Source: Cantharellus purpuraceus (Eukaryota; Basidiomycota; Agaricomycetes; Cantharellales; Hydnaceae). From it: a stretch of 64,000 nt of DNA. The position numbers were made by a program, and so were the translations under genes. Numbering within the stretch: position 1 is the stretch's first letter; each line of letters starts with the position of its first letter. Shown one piece after another: positions 1-12,074 of the stretch. The notes below the pieces were generated by a model, which saw only the letters and a list, made by a program, of their open reading frames with translations, did not search any database and was not told where the DNA came from. The stretch covers positions 1,944,501-2,008,500 of the forward strand of contig JALBUN010000003.1 of the NCBI GenBank assembly GCA_025174535.1, written 5' to 3'.

Positions 1-871
1 GCCCTTCTTCTACTATCTCTCGCAGTCGCTCATCATCCATAAACAATAGACTATATCCCTGTATATTTTCAAGCTTGCAAAGACGCTGATGCTGTCAAAT
101 CTGGTGTTCTCACGCTTGGGTTAGCAGCCATTGCGCCAGCCGCCGTCATTGGAGGGGTCTCAGTGAAGATTGTCAAGCGATACCGCCCACAAATGTGGAC
201 GGGGTGGGTTCTGCAAGTTCTCGGAATGTCCCTGATGACGTCGATAAAGCTGGAAACAAGCACAGGCGCGGTGGTTGGATTTTGTGCCATTTTTGGAGCA
301 GGAGCTGGGTGAGTTTACGCAGTATTGAGCGATTCGAACGGCTGACATAAGGTCCCTCCCACTCCAAGTATAAATTATGCCACACAAGTGTATCCAATTC
401 AGGCGCCGTTACCGGTCTCTTCAAATGCTCACGCTCTGTCATTTTTTTCCTTCTTACGTACATTTTCTGGGGTGTGTACAATCCATTTCTGCTCGCAACA
501 ACTTCATGAGATGACGGACTTGACAGATATGGGGCGTTACGCTCGGTGGTGCGGTTCTTCAAAATGGGCTAAGCACCCGATTACCGCAAGAATATACCTC
601 CCAATTTCCTGCCGGTGTTGGACTCGCCTACTCTGCAATCCTGGGGATACGGGATCTTCCCCCAGCTTTAAAGGACGAAGTCCGTCAGGCATTCATCGAG
701 AGTCTCAGGTTAATATGGATTGTTCTGTCTGCCATTTGCGGTGTAGGGCTGTTATCCGCCGTCGCGATGAAAGGACTGCCTATGCACACAGTCACAGATA
801 AGGCGTGGGCGTTGAAACAGAAGGAGAAAAGATTGTCACAGGTGGGAGGTCGTCCTGCGAATGCTGGGTGA
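1..871 (+). CDS. MFS drug/H+ antiporter (DHA2/14-TM type), 3' part of gene
   Basis: Partial gene; the window opens inside an intron. Exons seen: 50-308, 369-471, 527-871 (stop TGA 869-871), with introns 309-368 and 472-526 that have GT/AG borders. The product starts at the YIPVYFQACK stretch, typical of the middle of 14-TM major facilitator drug pumps. It runs through hydrophobic helices, including the IWGVTLGGAVLQNGL motif after the last intron, and ends in a basic tail. It would export small molecules across the plasma membrane using the proton gradient. It is about 95% like the complete gene at 25322-27336 by eye, with the same intron positions, so that copy shows what the missing 5' exons should look like. 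No stop or frameshift is visible in the part present. Whether the gene is whole upstream cannot be seen. Confidence 0.8.
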
Positions 872-1095
872 AGGCTGTCAGACGTGGACTGTGGTGTGCT
901 AGTATTGCTGGAAGGTATATTTATTAGACTAGTCCGCAATCTCTTTTTCAGGGGTCCAGAACGTTGATTGATGTCGATTTGGGATTGACGAATGTAAAGA
1001 GACTAGCAAATCCAGACTATAAGGAGTGTGAGTCTAGCTAGGTATTGCAGAAGCATGTTTATGCACCTCAGCATCGTGTGCAATCACTGAGATAA
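1..1095 (+). repeat. Segmental duplication, copy 1 (MFS 3' half plus downstream DNA)
   Basis: This stretch matches 26466-27585 in the same orientation, including introns and about 220 bp beyond the stop codon. Matching stops near 1095, at a shared tgtgcaatcac. Copy 2 has an extra 14-bp tandem duplication (cgtggactgtggta) after the stop. Introns and flanks match as well as exons, so this is a DNA-level duplication rather than a retrocopy. Confidence 0.85.
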
Positions 1096-1640
1096 TTACC
1101 AAAGCTTTAGCTTTGGTTTCATATATGAGCCCATTTTTTCAGCAGTTTGCAAAATGTGCTTTGCTCCTGAGATGGCATGCTTCAGGGTGCAAACAATGTA
1201 CATAGTTGCCCACAATTAGTAATATCTATCATCCCCTATCTGTTGGTGTCCACTTTCTCCTTGTTGCATTTATCATCTACCACATGGAGTCTCATAAGTC
1301 CCCTTCCATTACTTTTACTGGTTCCACTGACTGTGCACACCCCCCTCCTAATGCAGGCTCATTTTCTGATGCTGGCAATAGTACTCTGGCTCATAATGGT
1401 GCCAATACAGACAATAATAGTTGCAATAGAGCAATATATTGGTTGGGCAATGTGATATACAGTGTGTTTGTCTAAAAGTCTTCTACTTCTATATGTGGAC
1501 CCACATGTATACTTGGATCCACAGATTATGTAATAACTATATATGCACCCTATGGGTGCATATGTCTACCAAATATAGATTAGCCCTCAAATGGAAGGCT
1601 AAACATGCAGGTTCCATAAGGTTTTCAAGGGGTCAGAAAG
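872..1640. other. Intergenic, no gene recognised
   Basis: MFS 3' flank followed by AT-rich sequence. Short open frames here have no recognisable domains. A 10-bp perfect inverted repeat with a 3-nt loop (ATATGCACCC / GGGTGCATAT) lies at 1541-1563. Confidence 0.5.
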
Positions 1641-3430
1641 GAAGAGTTGCATAGGTGGCAGCTGAATACACCTTAGAGCTTCAGGATTCTCCCTGTGGAA
1701 GTCTGCGATACACTTTCTAGCTCTGCTGGCATCCTTGGCTGGTATCCAAAGGTAGCCCTTCCAATGCACCAAGTACTCCAGTCTTCCTTGGAAAACCCTG
1801 CTATCAAGGATTTTCTCAACTTCATATTCCTGGACTCCATCTTGAATGATAGGAGGTGGTGGGGGGAATGAATGGCATTCAAGAATACAATCCTCTTCAT
1901 AGGGGTGCAGGAGAACAACGGAGAATACTGGATGAGTGTGACCAAAGAGTGGAGGAAGCTGCAGACTGTAGGCATTCCAAGAGACCACCTTGTTAATTGT
2001 GGAAGGCCCTAGCCACTTGTGATCTAGCTTCTTGGTTGGATGGGTCATTGCAATATTTTATGCATTGAGCCAGATCTTGTCACCAACCTTGTACACTGGT
2101 GCTGCTTGATCATGGGCATCATAGAATTGTGCCATGTCATCTGCTGCCTTTTCCAGGGCTGAATGAGCCTCATTTGTGGCCATTTCCATGTGTTCAGTGG
2201 CAACCCACTCAACACAGTTATCTTGGCACTGATTGACAAAGAGCCTCAGATACTGTTCAATCTCTTGGTTGACCTGTTCCATGTGACCATTGGATTGTGG
2301 GTGATATGCTGTGGATACTGCAACCTTGATTCCCAAGCGCTTATTGAGCTCATGCATAAATTGGGAGACAAATTAGATGCCATGGTCACTGATGACTTCT
2401 TCAGGGAGGCCATGGTATTTCCACACATAGTCACGGAAGAGTCATGCAATCCCTATGGAATTAATATCAGAGGTGGTAGGGATCATATATACCCATTTGG
2501 AGAGTTGGTCCACAACAACAAGAAGTGCATCGTAGCAATGGCTAGTGGGTAACTCCACAATTGTCAATGGATATCACTTGCCATCTTTGGTCTGGGACAT
2601 GATTAGGTAGGAGTTTACCCATTGGAGCAGCTGGGAAGGTTTTGGTCCGATTGCAAAGATCACAGCCCTTTACGTACTTTGCAATATATCATCCAATTCC
2701 AGGCCACCAGTAGCTGCGTGATACAAGCTCTGTTGTCCTCCAGTGACCAGAGTGACCTGTGATGTGAGTATCATGGTGTGCCCTTACAATATATGGCACA
2801 GTTTTGAGTCAAGGGGAACATACACCTTGCCACAATAGAGAACAAGTCCATTCTCCTTGGTCCATTCCTGTCCTTATAGGTTTCCAGAAGAACCAAGTTC
2901 CTTGAGAGCTTTCACAACCTTTTCATCTCTGTTGTTGCAGTTTCACACATCCCCTTCTCCTGTGACCATTTGAGCTCCAGGTCCTGAATAGGCGGATGTT
3001 GTGTTAATGTGAAACAGCTCAGGGCCAAGAAGAATCTGATTTTGATTATCTTCCTCCCCCCATTTATGATCTACATGTCATGAGAGGGCATCAGGTTTAG
3101 CTGAATGGCATCCAGGATGATGGATCAGTTCAAAATCAAAGAGAGAGATAGAGTGACCAGTGAGCTTGTCAGCAATTAAGGTTCTGAGCTGTATGGAAAT
3201 ACATGAGGTTTTGATGGTCATTGAGGATCTTGCTCTTGTGTTTGGTTCCTTCCAGGATGTGGCACCATTCCTCTAATCCACGTATGACAGAGAGCAATTC
3301 CTTATCATGGATGGCATAGTTGTGCTCTGCATCTGAAAGACTCTTGGATATGAATCCTATGGGTCTCCATTTTCCATCATTGCAGAGCTGAGATAGAATG
3401 GCACCTGTTGCATATTGTATGAGAACCACC
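1640..3430 (-). mobile_element. Decayed Ty3/gypsy pol fragment (RNase H, integrase, chromodomain)
   Basis: Minus-strand reading frames, broken by stops and frameshifts, show pol domains in the usual order. An RNase H part (3169-3429) has the YAIHDKELLSVI motif. An integrase zinc-finger region (about 2640-2760) has a C-x2-C end. The integrase C-terminal part (2058-2357) has STAYHPQSNG and VGDKIWL. A chromodomain lies at about 1700-2048 (YEVEKILDSRV, LEYLVHWKGY). It belongs to a different lineage from family A, judging by its linker and chromodomain sequence. No LTRs are recognised at its ends. Not functional. Confidence 0.8.
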
Positions 3431-4109
3431 TTTTCCCTATCAAATTCTATTTATGCAGCACCAATGTGCTCTATTTTGCTTTTCCATTCCTAAATATCAG
3501 CATATACATGGTGCTTGTACCTAGAATGGACTTATTCAAATATTCTCTATTTGTCCATATTTTTTTCAGGAGTATTCCATGCAGAACTTGGCCCAGAATG
3601 CTTTTATTCTGCTGTGCTACAGTTGTGGACCCATAGGCACCCACAAAACTTCACACAGTCAGCACTCCACCTCTGAACCAGGCATTTGGCCTGAATTCAA
3701 GCTCAGAATAAATATTCTGTAACTTGACAACCACAGCCTCTCAGGGCACAATTTTCTGTGGAGATCATGATCTGAGATGTAGCTATCCATGGCTGTGCAA
3801 ACCAGTGCAGAAAACAGGGTGGATACTGTTGTCAATCAGTATATCAATCAAGGGATGGATTGATGCAACTGATGAGTACCCTAACAAAGGGGGTGAGTAT
3901 CCATGGCTTCAAGGGATCTAGCAATATGAGATTCCTAATTATCATGGTATAACATTATATATAGATTGGGAATATTGTATATAAAGACAGGGACTACAAC
4001 CATATAGACAGGCAATTTTGGACTATCCTACTTCCTTCAACAATAGATACCCTCCTTTTTGCCTGATCAGTGCCTAGTTCAGGGATCAGAGCAGGTGATT
4101 GGTGATCAG

Positions 4110-4331
4110 ATCAGGTGATTGGCTTGGAATATGAAATATATATTTATATTTATAAAATTTTAAGATATCCAAAAAAAAATTTGGATATCTGAAATCTTTA
4201 AAGATATCCAGATTGTAACTCTCTATTTTTATGATCATTATTGGAATTCTGATGTATATCTCATATATTCTGATGTACATCTCATATACATCAGAATATT
4301 GTATAACAGCATCATTCCAAACAAGCATCCA
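4110..4331 (+). repeat. Fragment of AT-rich TIR element C
   Basis: Nearly identical to 24262-24438 (tgaaatatatatttatatttataaaa through cattccaaacaag). The right terminal inverted repeat is partly present; the left part of the element is missing. Confidence 0.6.
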
Positions 4332-4519
4332 GGTTCCTATGGTGATGCTGATGCATCAGTTGGAACATGAGGTGGATGAGCAAGATCGACGGTGACAATC
4401 GGACAGACTAAATGGAGATGTGATGGTTTCCAAATGGAGTATAGATTTCATGTGCGTGGGGATCTGAGTGGATTGGATGGGGATCTGGGCGTTAATGAAT
4501 ATAGTCATAACAATTATTC
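4332..4519 (-). repeat. Family-A LTR fragment, inverted
   Basis: Reverse complement of the first ~190 bp of the family-A LTR, ending in the terminal CATAACA at 4519. Together with the following 58 bp it forms an inverted copy of 7258-7500. It shares sequence variants with that copy, for example the segment around aacatgaggtggatgag. Confidence 0.75.
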
Positions 4520-5361
4520 AGCTCCTGATCAGTGTTAATGCAGTGATCAGAACCTGTGATTGGCTTGGAATATTCTACCCCTTTCTTCCACCTTCCACTA
4601 CCTTCCAGTAGTTTCCATCTATTACTAGGTAGAATATTTTAGAAGCATTAGTCAGCCCCTGTAAATACAATATATAAGGAGGTCATTCTGCCTCTGAAAT
4701 AATAACCTTCTACCTCATCATTTGCACATCAGTGTGACTAGAGTGACATACAGTGTCATCCTCAGTAACTGTTGATTGTCCAGTTCAAGGATCTTGTACA
4801 GTTGTGTGACTGTACTTGATTGCACTTGAAGTAGTGATATTCCTGCTTTGGGCATGAGTATAGTATCTCCCTCACATGACTACAAATCTACAGGGTGAGA
4901 TTGTCTGTCAATAGTCCTGCCATTACTGCTCTTATTAAGTAGCTAGTGTGTACTGCCTTTGCAGAGCATTAGAAGCTTGAACTCGTGTGAAGCAGTTGTA
5001 GACTACTTCACACATTGCTGTTGCCCACTTCAGAGTGTCACTGGTTGGATGGTTGGATTCATCCACCTATTTCCTTTAGCCTCTAAGTGCATTCCCCTCA
5101 TTTTGGAATATCTGGACCCCTAAGCATCCATGAACTCTAGACTCTGGAAGTCTTATTCATTTCTTGCTGCTAAGAAACATATTACTTTTCTGCGTATAGT
5201 CTGCATTGACCAATACAAGGGATTGTAACCAAAGTACAAATGTTAAATTGTTTCTGGAGTTGTGCTGCAGCAGGGTTTGATATTCTTCTCAGCTGTTCAT
5301 TCATGGAATTGTGGTGATTTAGAGTTTGCCCTAACACCATAATTTTGTGGGTTCCAAAACA

Positions 5362-6600
5362 GATATGAAGACGGTGTGGTGTTAAGTGCTGGGTAAATGG
5401 AGTTCAAGGATGTAACTGGAGCTCAGATGCTAGAATGTAGGGGAGGGGACTTTACTGTTCCAGTTCAACCAGAGACAGAAGGGTGCAATAACTACTGAGT
5501 TGGATTGAGTGGACTTGGCTTCAACTTGTGTGTTGTGCCCCCTTGGATCATTGGTCCAATATTTTGGAGTTTGGAGATACAGAGTAGAATCAAGAATCTG
5601 GAGTTCAACTTGTCAAGAAAGTACTTGTCAAGAAGCTAGCAACCAAGAAGATAGTGGTCAAACTTAGTCAATATATAAAGTACTGTAATATACAGAGAAT
5701 TGTTGAAAAAACTTCGCCTTGCTGGGGGTGTGTGGAGAGTAGATTTCGAATAGAGACAGAGGGAGTGATGTGAACTGGATGTATGCGTAATCGAATTGAA
5801 GATATACTTGATTAGTATCTTCCTACGAAGTTTGATGGGATTTGGTGTGATATTCGTCTAGATTTTGACAATTTGAGCAGGGAGCAGGAGCAGATGACTC
5901 GAACGAGAGTAAATGCTTAATATAAAATCAACCAGTGGAGCTTAGGCTTCGAAAACTGGGATTCAAATAGATGTTGCAATACTTTAGAGAAGTATGCAAA
6001 AGATAGTAGGAATACGCGTTCGTTCTGGAGTTATTCTAGAAACGAGTAGTTCAGACACAATCAACAAAAACAAGTGAGAGTAAATTCTCTAGTCCATTGC
6101 ATATCTAGCTAGGCTGTTTTATACAAGATATGCATGCTAATAACTCGTGATAAAAGTTCTGTGTCATTTGAAACATGGGAAAGAAACGTGTGATAAAAAC
6201 GAAATGGGGGGTGGAGCCAATAGGGAAAAAATGACGAAATAAAATATAAAAGAAATATAGGAGAATGATCTGATGTGTGTGGAGCTTACAGGGGCTTCTC
6301 CTCTTCCCTCCTAACCATTTCCCTTCGCTTTCCTACCTCCCCCTCAACCTCCTGAGCCTCCTATGTGCTCCTATTCCTCCTATCCCCTCTGTTCCCCCTC
6401 TGTTCCCCTCTCCCCTAGAAGTCCGGTCTTCCAAATAACAAGAATAGCCCATATAAGTATACAAAGAATTGAATGAAAAACTAGAGTAGGAAAACAATAG
6501 AATGGATATGGATTACAACATGGAAAGGAGTTCAGAGTTTGGACTCAAGTTCAAATGAATACTAATCAATATAAATGATGACAGTTATTGTAACCCATAT
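5362..6600. other. Intergenic with repeat E and a pyrimidine-rich tract
   Basis: 5379-5690 matches 30790-31135 (repeat E, TG...CA ends, ~310-345 bp, possibly a small solo LTR). The remainder shows no gene. 6290-6420 is a strongly C/T-rich stretch (cctcc/ctcctcttccc) of unknown role. Confidence 0.45.
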
Positions 6601-7245
6601 CAAGGAAATTACTTATCAAGAGAACAATAGACAGAGTTTGGGGTTGTTGGAGGTGGAGTTGACAGACATGGAGTAGATGGAGTCTGGAGATTGGACTTGG
6701 TGTTACAGGATGTAACATGCGGAAACATCTGATTGTGCCAGTTAGTAAATACTAAATGAATAGAATACTGTGACATACATAATATGACATCCACCACCCC
6801 CAAAGTCAAGGAAGCAGTGTTTGAGCATGACTTCAAAGTCATGAGCCATGGCTGCCATATTTGATGCACCATCTGTGGTAATAAATCCAATCTATAATAA
6901 TAAACATATATAGTAGCATATATCTGAGAATAGAACATACCCTGTCCATGATCTTTGCACAATCTGTTACATAGACTAGGTCCTGTGCAAAGTGGCAGCC
7001 AGGCATTGATAGAAATCCAATCAAACTACTACACATTTACAGTGGACACCATGCAACTTGAGAGTCTCCAAGAGTCCAATGCAGGTAATGTGCCATGATA
7101 GCAATATATGACCACATACTTTTATTGTCCCAGCCATCCGTTGTGAGAGAGATTTTCCCAGCTGCAAGCTACACTCACATGAATAATCACCTCTAACATA
7201 GCATTTGAGTGCATACCTGTAATTCCTCCTTTAGTGCATCAAACT
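6600..7245 (-). pseudogene. hAT-family transposase fragment
   Basis: The minus strand, across several frames, reads KISLTTDGWDN, then a segment ending near MPGCHFAQDL, then ITTDGASNMAAM, and later GGGCHIM. The order TTDGW ... TTD-ASNM ... CH is that of the catalytic core of fungal hAT DDE transposases, where the second and third aspartates lie in these motifs. Stops separate the blocks and neither end of a transposon is seen. It is a dead remnant between repeat copies. Family identification rests on motif order only. Confidence 0.55.
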
Positions 7246-7328
7246 GAGCCTCTGTTATGAGGGTAGAATATTCCAAGTCAATCACAGGTTCTGATCACTG
7301 CATTAACACTGATCAGGAGCTGAATAAT

Positions 7329-7830
7329 TGTTATGACTATATTCATTAACGCCCAGATCCCCATCCAATCCACTCAGATCCCCATGCACATGAAATCTAT
7401 ACTCCATTTGGAAACCATCACATCTCCATTTAGTCTGTCCAATTGTCACCATCAATCTTGCTCATCCACCTCATGTTCCAACTGATGCATCAGCATCACC
7501 ATAGGAACCTGGACATCTGTCCCCACTGGACTTGGACATATTCACATAAGGCCATCAGCCTTGGAGACCCATCACTGGAGTAACTATTATTAGATTTCAA
7601 ATATGTATTTAAGTTGTACAACTGGGGACTTCATTCCCCAGTTCAAATATCGAATCACTCCTGACTCCTAAGTCTGATCCAAACTACCTAAGTTGTACTC
7701 TGTCTCCAAAATCTTGGACATAGGTATTAGTGAGGGTGCAGCACATAAGCTGAAGCCAAGTCCATTCTGATCCCCATGACGCACCCCGATCCCTGCTCTG
7801 ACTCCAACCACCTACTCCGACACAAGTTCT
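7329..7830 (+). repeat. Family A 5' LTR (3' end lost)
   Basis: Starts TGTTATGAC like all family-A LTRs. It carries the TATTTAA box and the downstream hairpin AACTGGGGA/TCCCCAGTT (7620-7628 / 7635-7643). It departs from other LTR copies after the ctgacccccaac stretch, before the terminal GTAACA. Confidence 0.85.
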
Positions 7831-7889
7831 GACCCCCAACCAGAGCTCACCCAATCCATCGATGCCTGTTATTAGGAACATCAATCCAA

Positions 7890-8990
7890 GGTCTCCTGTG
7901 ACAATTCAGCTAACAACAAGTCAGACAAATCATTCGACAAGACCCCAAAGTCCAACAAGGGGTCCAATAAGAAGACCACCACCAACTCTGGCCAGAAGTC
8001 AAACACTGGTAACGCCGCCACTTCCAGTTCCAGTCAGAACAACTCCAGCTCTGGCAACAACTCCAGAGCTCGCAAGAGCACTCTGGACCTCTTTACCAAG
8101 CTGGGAAAGGATGGCAAACTTACCCAGCAGGAATGCCAGCGCCGCATGGACAACAACCTCTGTCTGTTCTGCAGAAAGTCTGGTCACCAAGCCAAGGATT
8201 GCAACAAGGCAACCTCATCCACCGCAAAATCAAAGGGCCATGCTGCCAATGCCATGACAGACAAGTCTGACACCAAGGCAATGGATGCAAAAAAAATAGT
8301 AAGCAGTCCTCTAGCCTCTGTACGGGCTGAGGGCTGCATTGGTACTCCCCATATGACAAACAAGGTCCACCTGAACGCATCCACTCTTTCTCACTCTGAC
8401 TCTCTTACCCTCCTCATCCACTCAGGCTCCATTCCCGATACTGCTATCCAAGCATTAATTAACTCCGGTTCTACTCACTGTTTCCTTGATTCTGTTTTTT
8501 TCTGATTTACATAAACTCCATACATACACCATAACTCTGATATTGCTCTGATTATCTGATGGCACTACTAATGCTGTTATCTCACAAGCTATAGATCTGT
8601 CTATCCGTTTTTCTGTCAGAGAAATCCAGAACATTACATTCTATGTTACTCTGCTTGACTCCAGCTGCTCTGTGGTTCTCAGATGTAATTGGCTCACCCG
8701 CTACAATCCGTTGATTGACTGGGCATTGGGCCATATCACATTCCATTCTCCAGTGCAGGCAACTGTGTCATCCCTGACATCACCAGCAACTATAGGTGCA
8801 AAATTATCTTCTGCCTCTGCTGACTCCGCTCCAATAGATACTCCACCTACCCCTCTGTCTATATCAATGGTGGATGCTATGGTCTTCACCAGACTAAGCA
8901 AACTGGATGGCTCACAAATGTTCCAGGTTCACCTCTCTGATCCAATGCTCCTTGCCACCCATTCTGCTTGATCAACTCCACCAGACCTAT
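7890..8990 (+). pseudogene. Family A gag C-terminus and protease region (copy 1)
   Basis: Frame from about 7898 encodes a low-complexity Asn/Ser/Lys-rich linker. A retroviral-type zinc knuckle follows, CLFCRKSGHQAKDC (C-x2-C-x4-H-x4-C), at about 8161-8202. Next comes a retropepsin-like region with LINSGSTHCF near 8455, where an Asp of the usual DSG triad reads Asn. The region after it (LTRYNPLIDW, about 8690-8720) is the conserved protease-RT linker of fungal gypsy elements. A stop after SVFF and frame changes make it non-functional. The gag N-terminal half is missing here but is seen at 30302-30780 and, inverted, at 63727-64000. Confidence 0.8.
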
Positions 8991-11981
8991 CTATGGTTCA
9001 TAAGGAGTATCACAAGTTTGCCAACATGTTCAGCAAGTCTAAAGCTGACTCTCTAGTGGAACACTGACCGTACAATCTCAAGATAGAGTTGGATGACAAC
9101 TCCACCCCTCTGCTTGGCCCTATCTACTTGCTATCCCAAAAAGAGCTACTGGCTCTCCAAACATTCATAGATGAGAACTTGGCTACAGGCTTCATCTGCC
9201 CATCCCTATTCCCCCATGGAGCTCCGGTCCTATTTGTCCACAAAAAGGACGGATCACTCTGTGTATGTATTGACTTCTGTGGACTCAACAAGATCACCAA
9301 GAAAGACCAATACCCAATACCCCACACCATGGACCTGCTTGAGAGCACACAAAAGGCTAAGATCTATTCCAAAATCAATCTCTGACACGCCTATCATCTA
9401 GTCTGTATCCAAGAAGGCGATGAGTGGAAAATGGCTTTCCACACTCAATATGGATCTTTTGAATGGTGTGTCATGCCCTTTGGACTAACCAATGCTCCAG
9501 CCACCTTCCAGCAGTTCATGAATGATACATTCACCGATCTTCTCAATGTTACCATCCTCATTTACTTAGATGACATCTTGGTATATTTGGATAATGAGGA
9601 TGAACACTGGACACATGTCCAAAAGGTACTCCAACATCTCCACAAACATGGCCTCTTCACCTGCACTGACAAATGTGAATTCCACTCTGACTCAGTTGAG
9701 TATCTAGGCTATATCATCTCCCCTGCAGGACTGACAATGTCCGATGACAAAATCAAAGCCATACAGGAATGGCCAGAACCATGGAAAGTCAAAGACATAC
9801 AGTCTTTCCTAGGGTTTGCCAACTTCTACTGACACTTCATCCACAACTACTCCAATATTACCATTCTGCTCACCCAGCTTACTAGGAAGGGTATCCAATG
9901 GAATTTCACTGACAAATGTAGACAAAGTTTTGAGACCTTGAAGAAGGCTTTTACCTCTGCTCCAATACTAACTCATTGGGTTCCATACATTCCTATCCTA
10001 TTAGAAACTGATGCCTCTGACTATGCACTTGCTGCAATCCTGTCTGTCATCTGGAGAGATGACAGACAAGTCCATCTAATCACTCGCATACATTTACACC
10101 CCCCAAAATGACATCCATGACAAAGAGCTCCTTGCCATATATGAAGCTTTCTGCATATGGAGACACTACCTTGAAGGCCCCTCTGATCCAGTAGACATCA
10201 TAATGGACCACAAGAACTTGGAATACTTCTCCACAATGAAACTACTCACCTGGAGACAAGTCTGATGGTCCAAATACCTGTCTCAGTTCAATCTTGTTAT
10301 CCACTTCTGCCCTGGTCGACTTGGAGCAAAACCTGATGCATTAACTAGATGCTGGGACATCTACCCTAAAGAGGGGTATAGCAACTATGCCACTGTAAAT
10401 CCACACAACTTCCATCCTGTGTTCACTAATGAGCAGCTGGCATTGTCCCTACAAGCATCCACCCTCATGACTCCCACCCTCTGAGCTGTCACCATTATGG
10501 ACATCAACCAACTCTGCTCCAACATCCGCTCATCACTCCAATCTGATCCTCTTGCAGTTAAACACTTGGATGACCCTTCTGATCCAAAGTGGTTGCTTGA
10601 CCCCAAAGGACACCTCCAACACAACAACCAGATATATGTCCCTGACACCAACAGACTCTGACTCCAAGTCTTGCAATATTATCATGATCACCTGATTTCA
10701 GGTCATTTCAGGCAGAACCAGACACAAGGGTTAATCTGATGAGACTATGTATGGCCAAAAATGCAAGAGTACATTCAACACTACTGTAACTCTTGTACCA
10801 CATGTATGTGCTCAAAATCACAAAGGCACAAACCCTATGAAATGCTTAAGCAACTTCTGGTTCTGGAGCAACCATGGAACTCCATCTCCATGGATTTCAT
10901 AGAGCAACACCCCCCATCACTTGAATACAACACCATACTCGTGATTGTTGACAGGTTCACTAAACAGTCACTATTCATTCCAATGCACAACACCATCACC
11001 TCCGCCTTACTAGCTAATTTGTTCATTCTCCATGTATTCTCTAAACATGGAGTCCCATCACATGTCACATCCGATCAGGGCTTGGAGTTCATGTCCTCCT
11101 TCTTCCACACATTAGGAAAGGCTCTTGACATGAAGCTTCATTTCACCTCCAGATACCATCCTGAAGGAGATGGACAAACGGAATGAATGAATCAATCCCT
11201 GGAACAATATCTCCAAGTCTATTGTAACTATCAACAAGACAACTGGGCTGATCTACTTCTGATCACAGATTTTGTCTACAACAACACCCTGAACGTGACT
11301 ACTGGCATTTCTCCATTCTTTGCTAATAAAGGTTACCATCCAAACATCTCCATCCACCCAGAGAAGGAACTCACCTCCACCAAAGCCCGCCAATTTGTAA
11401 CTGACCTCGACCAACTACACTAACACCTCTGAGAAACAATCTCTGATGCCCAGAAATGGTACCAAGTCTCTGTGGACCAACACCGCATCCCAGCTCTGGA
11501 CCTGCAAATTGGAGATCAAGTATTCATCAAGGCTGAACACTTCCAGACCACCTGTCCATTGAAGAAACTCTCTGAGAAATACTTAGGTCCCTACAAGGTC
11601 ATTGCTCGCGCAGGCAGCAGGTCCTTTACCCTCCACCTCCCTGACCACTTCTGAGCAGTTCACCCAGTCTTCCATATATCAATGCTCGAACCTGCTACTA
11701 CAAACAAGATTCCCAGTCACACCCAATCTCCACCCCCTCTGATCATCATCAAAGGAGATAACAAATATGAGATATCCAAGATCCTGGACTCAAAGATTGA
11801 TCATCAGTACAAGTGCAAGCTCCAGTACCTAGTTAAATGGACTGGTTACAAAGGCACTGACAAAGAGTCCTCATGGATCTCTGCATCTGAACTCAATCAC
11901 ACATCTGAATCTGTCTCCAATTTTCACTCTGCTTATCCAGACAAACCTGGTCCTCATATGAATTTTAAGTTCCATTACTGA
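8990..11981 (+). pseudogene. Family A pol: RT, RNase H, integrase, chromodomain (copy 1)
   Basis: Domains in order. RT (9089-9832) has the active-site YLDD in [11 protein letters not shown]. RNase H (about 9960-10350) has LETDAS and [13 protein letters not shown]. The integrase zinc finger ends in CNSC (about 10760-10800). The integrase core (10880-11190) has SMDFIE, TSDQG and YHPEGDGQTE, the three acidic blocks. A chromodomain follows (about 11760-11960; YEISKILDSKI, LQYLVKWTGY). In-frame TGA codons interrupt it, e.g. near 9065, 9383, 9829, 11184, 11431 and 11652. Most fall where CGA (Arg) is expected. An intact copy would make a reverse transcriptase/integrase polyprotein that copies and inserts the element. 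Confidence 0.9.
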
Positions 11982-12074
11982 CTCCAATTCTATTATTCTG
12001 CATTAATGTTTATTACGATTCACAAAGAAAATTACAAGTCTACCCGACCTCCAAAAAATCTCACTCTGACCCAT

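Larger units (their letters stand above)
3430..5361 (+). repeat. Diverged copy of LTR-like repeat B, interrupted by other repeats
   Basis: 3430-4090 and 4520-5361 resemble the 5' and 3' parts of repeat B as seen at 20476-21708 and, inverted, at 62295-63726. Shared landmarks are aatatcagcatata, the TATA-like acaatatataaggag near 4670, and the end gggttccaaaaca at 5361. The copy is interrupted at about 4110-4519 by element C and a family-A LTR fragment. Confidence 0.6.
7329..12074 (+). mobile_element. Family A Ty3/gypsy chromovirus, copy 1 (decayed)
   Basis: 5' LTR (7329 to about 7830) followed by gag zinc knuckle, protease-like region, RT, RNase H, integrase and chromodomain on the plus strand. 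The LTR is fused directly to the middle of gag, so the LTR 3' end, primer site and gag N-terminus are deleted. The 3' end is cut by repeat D at 12075. Many pol stops are TGA where copy 2 or the family has CGA. Inactive. Confidence 0.9.

Noticed and set aside
320..345. gattcgaacgg (and ggttcgaatgg at 26790) as a tRNA T-loop
   Set aside because: Lies inside an MFS intron in both copies and no acceptor or anticodon stem can be folded around it.
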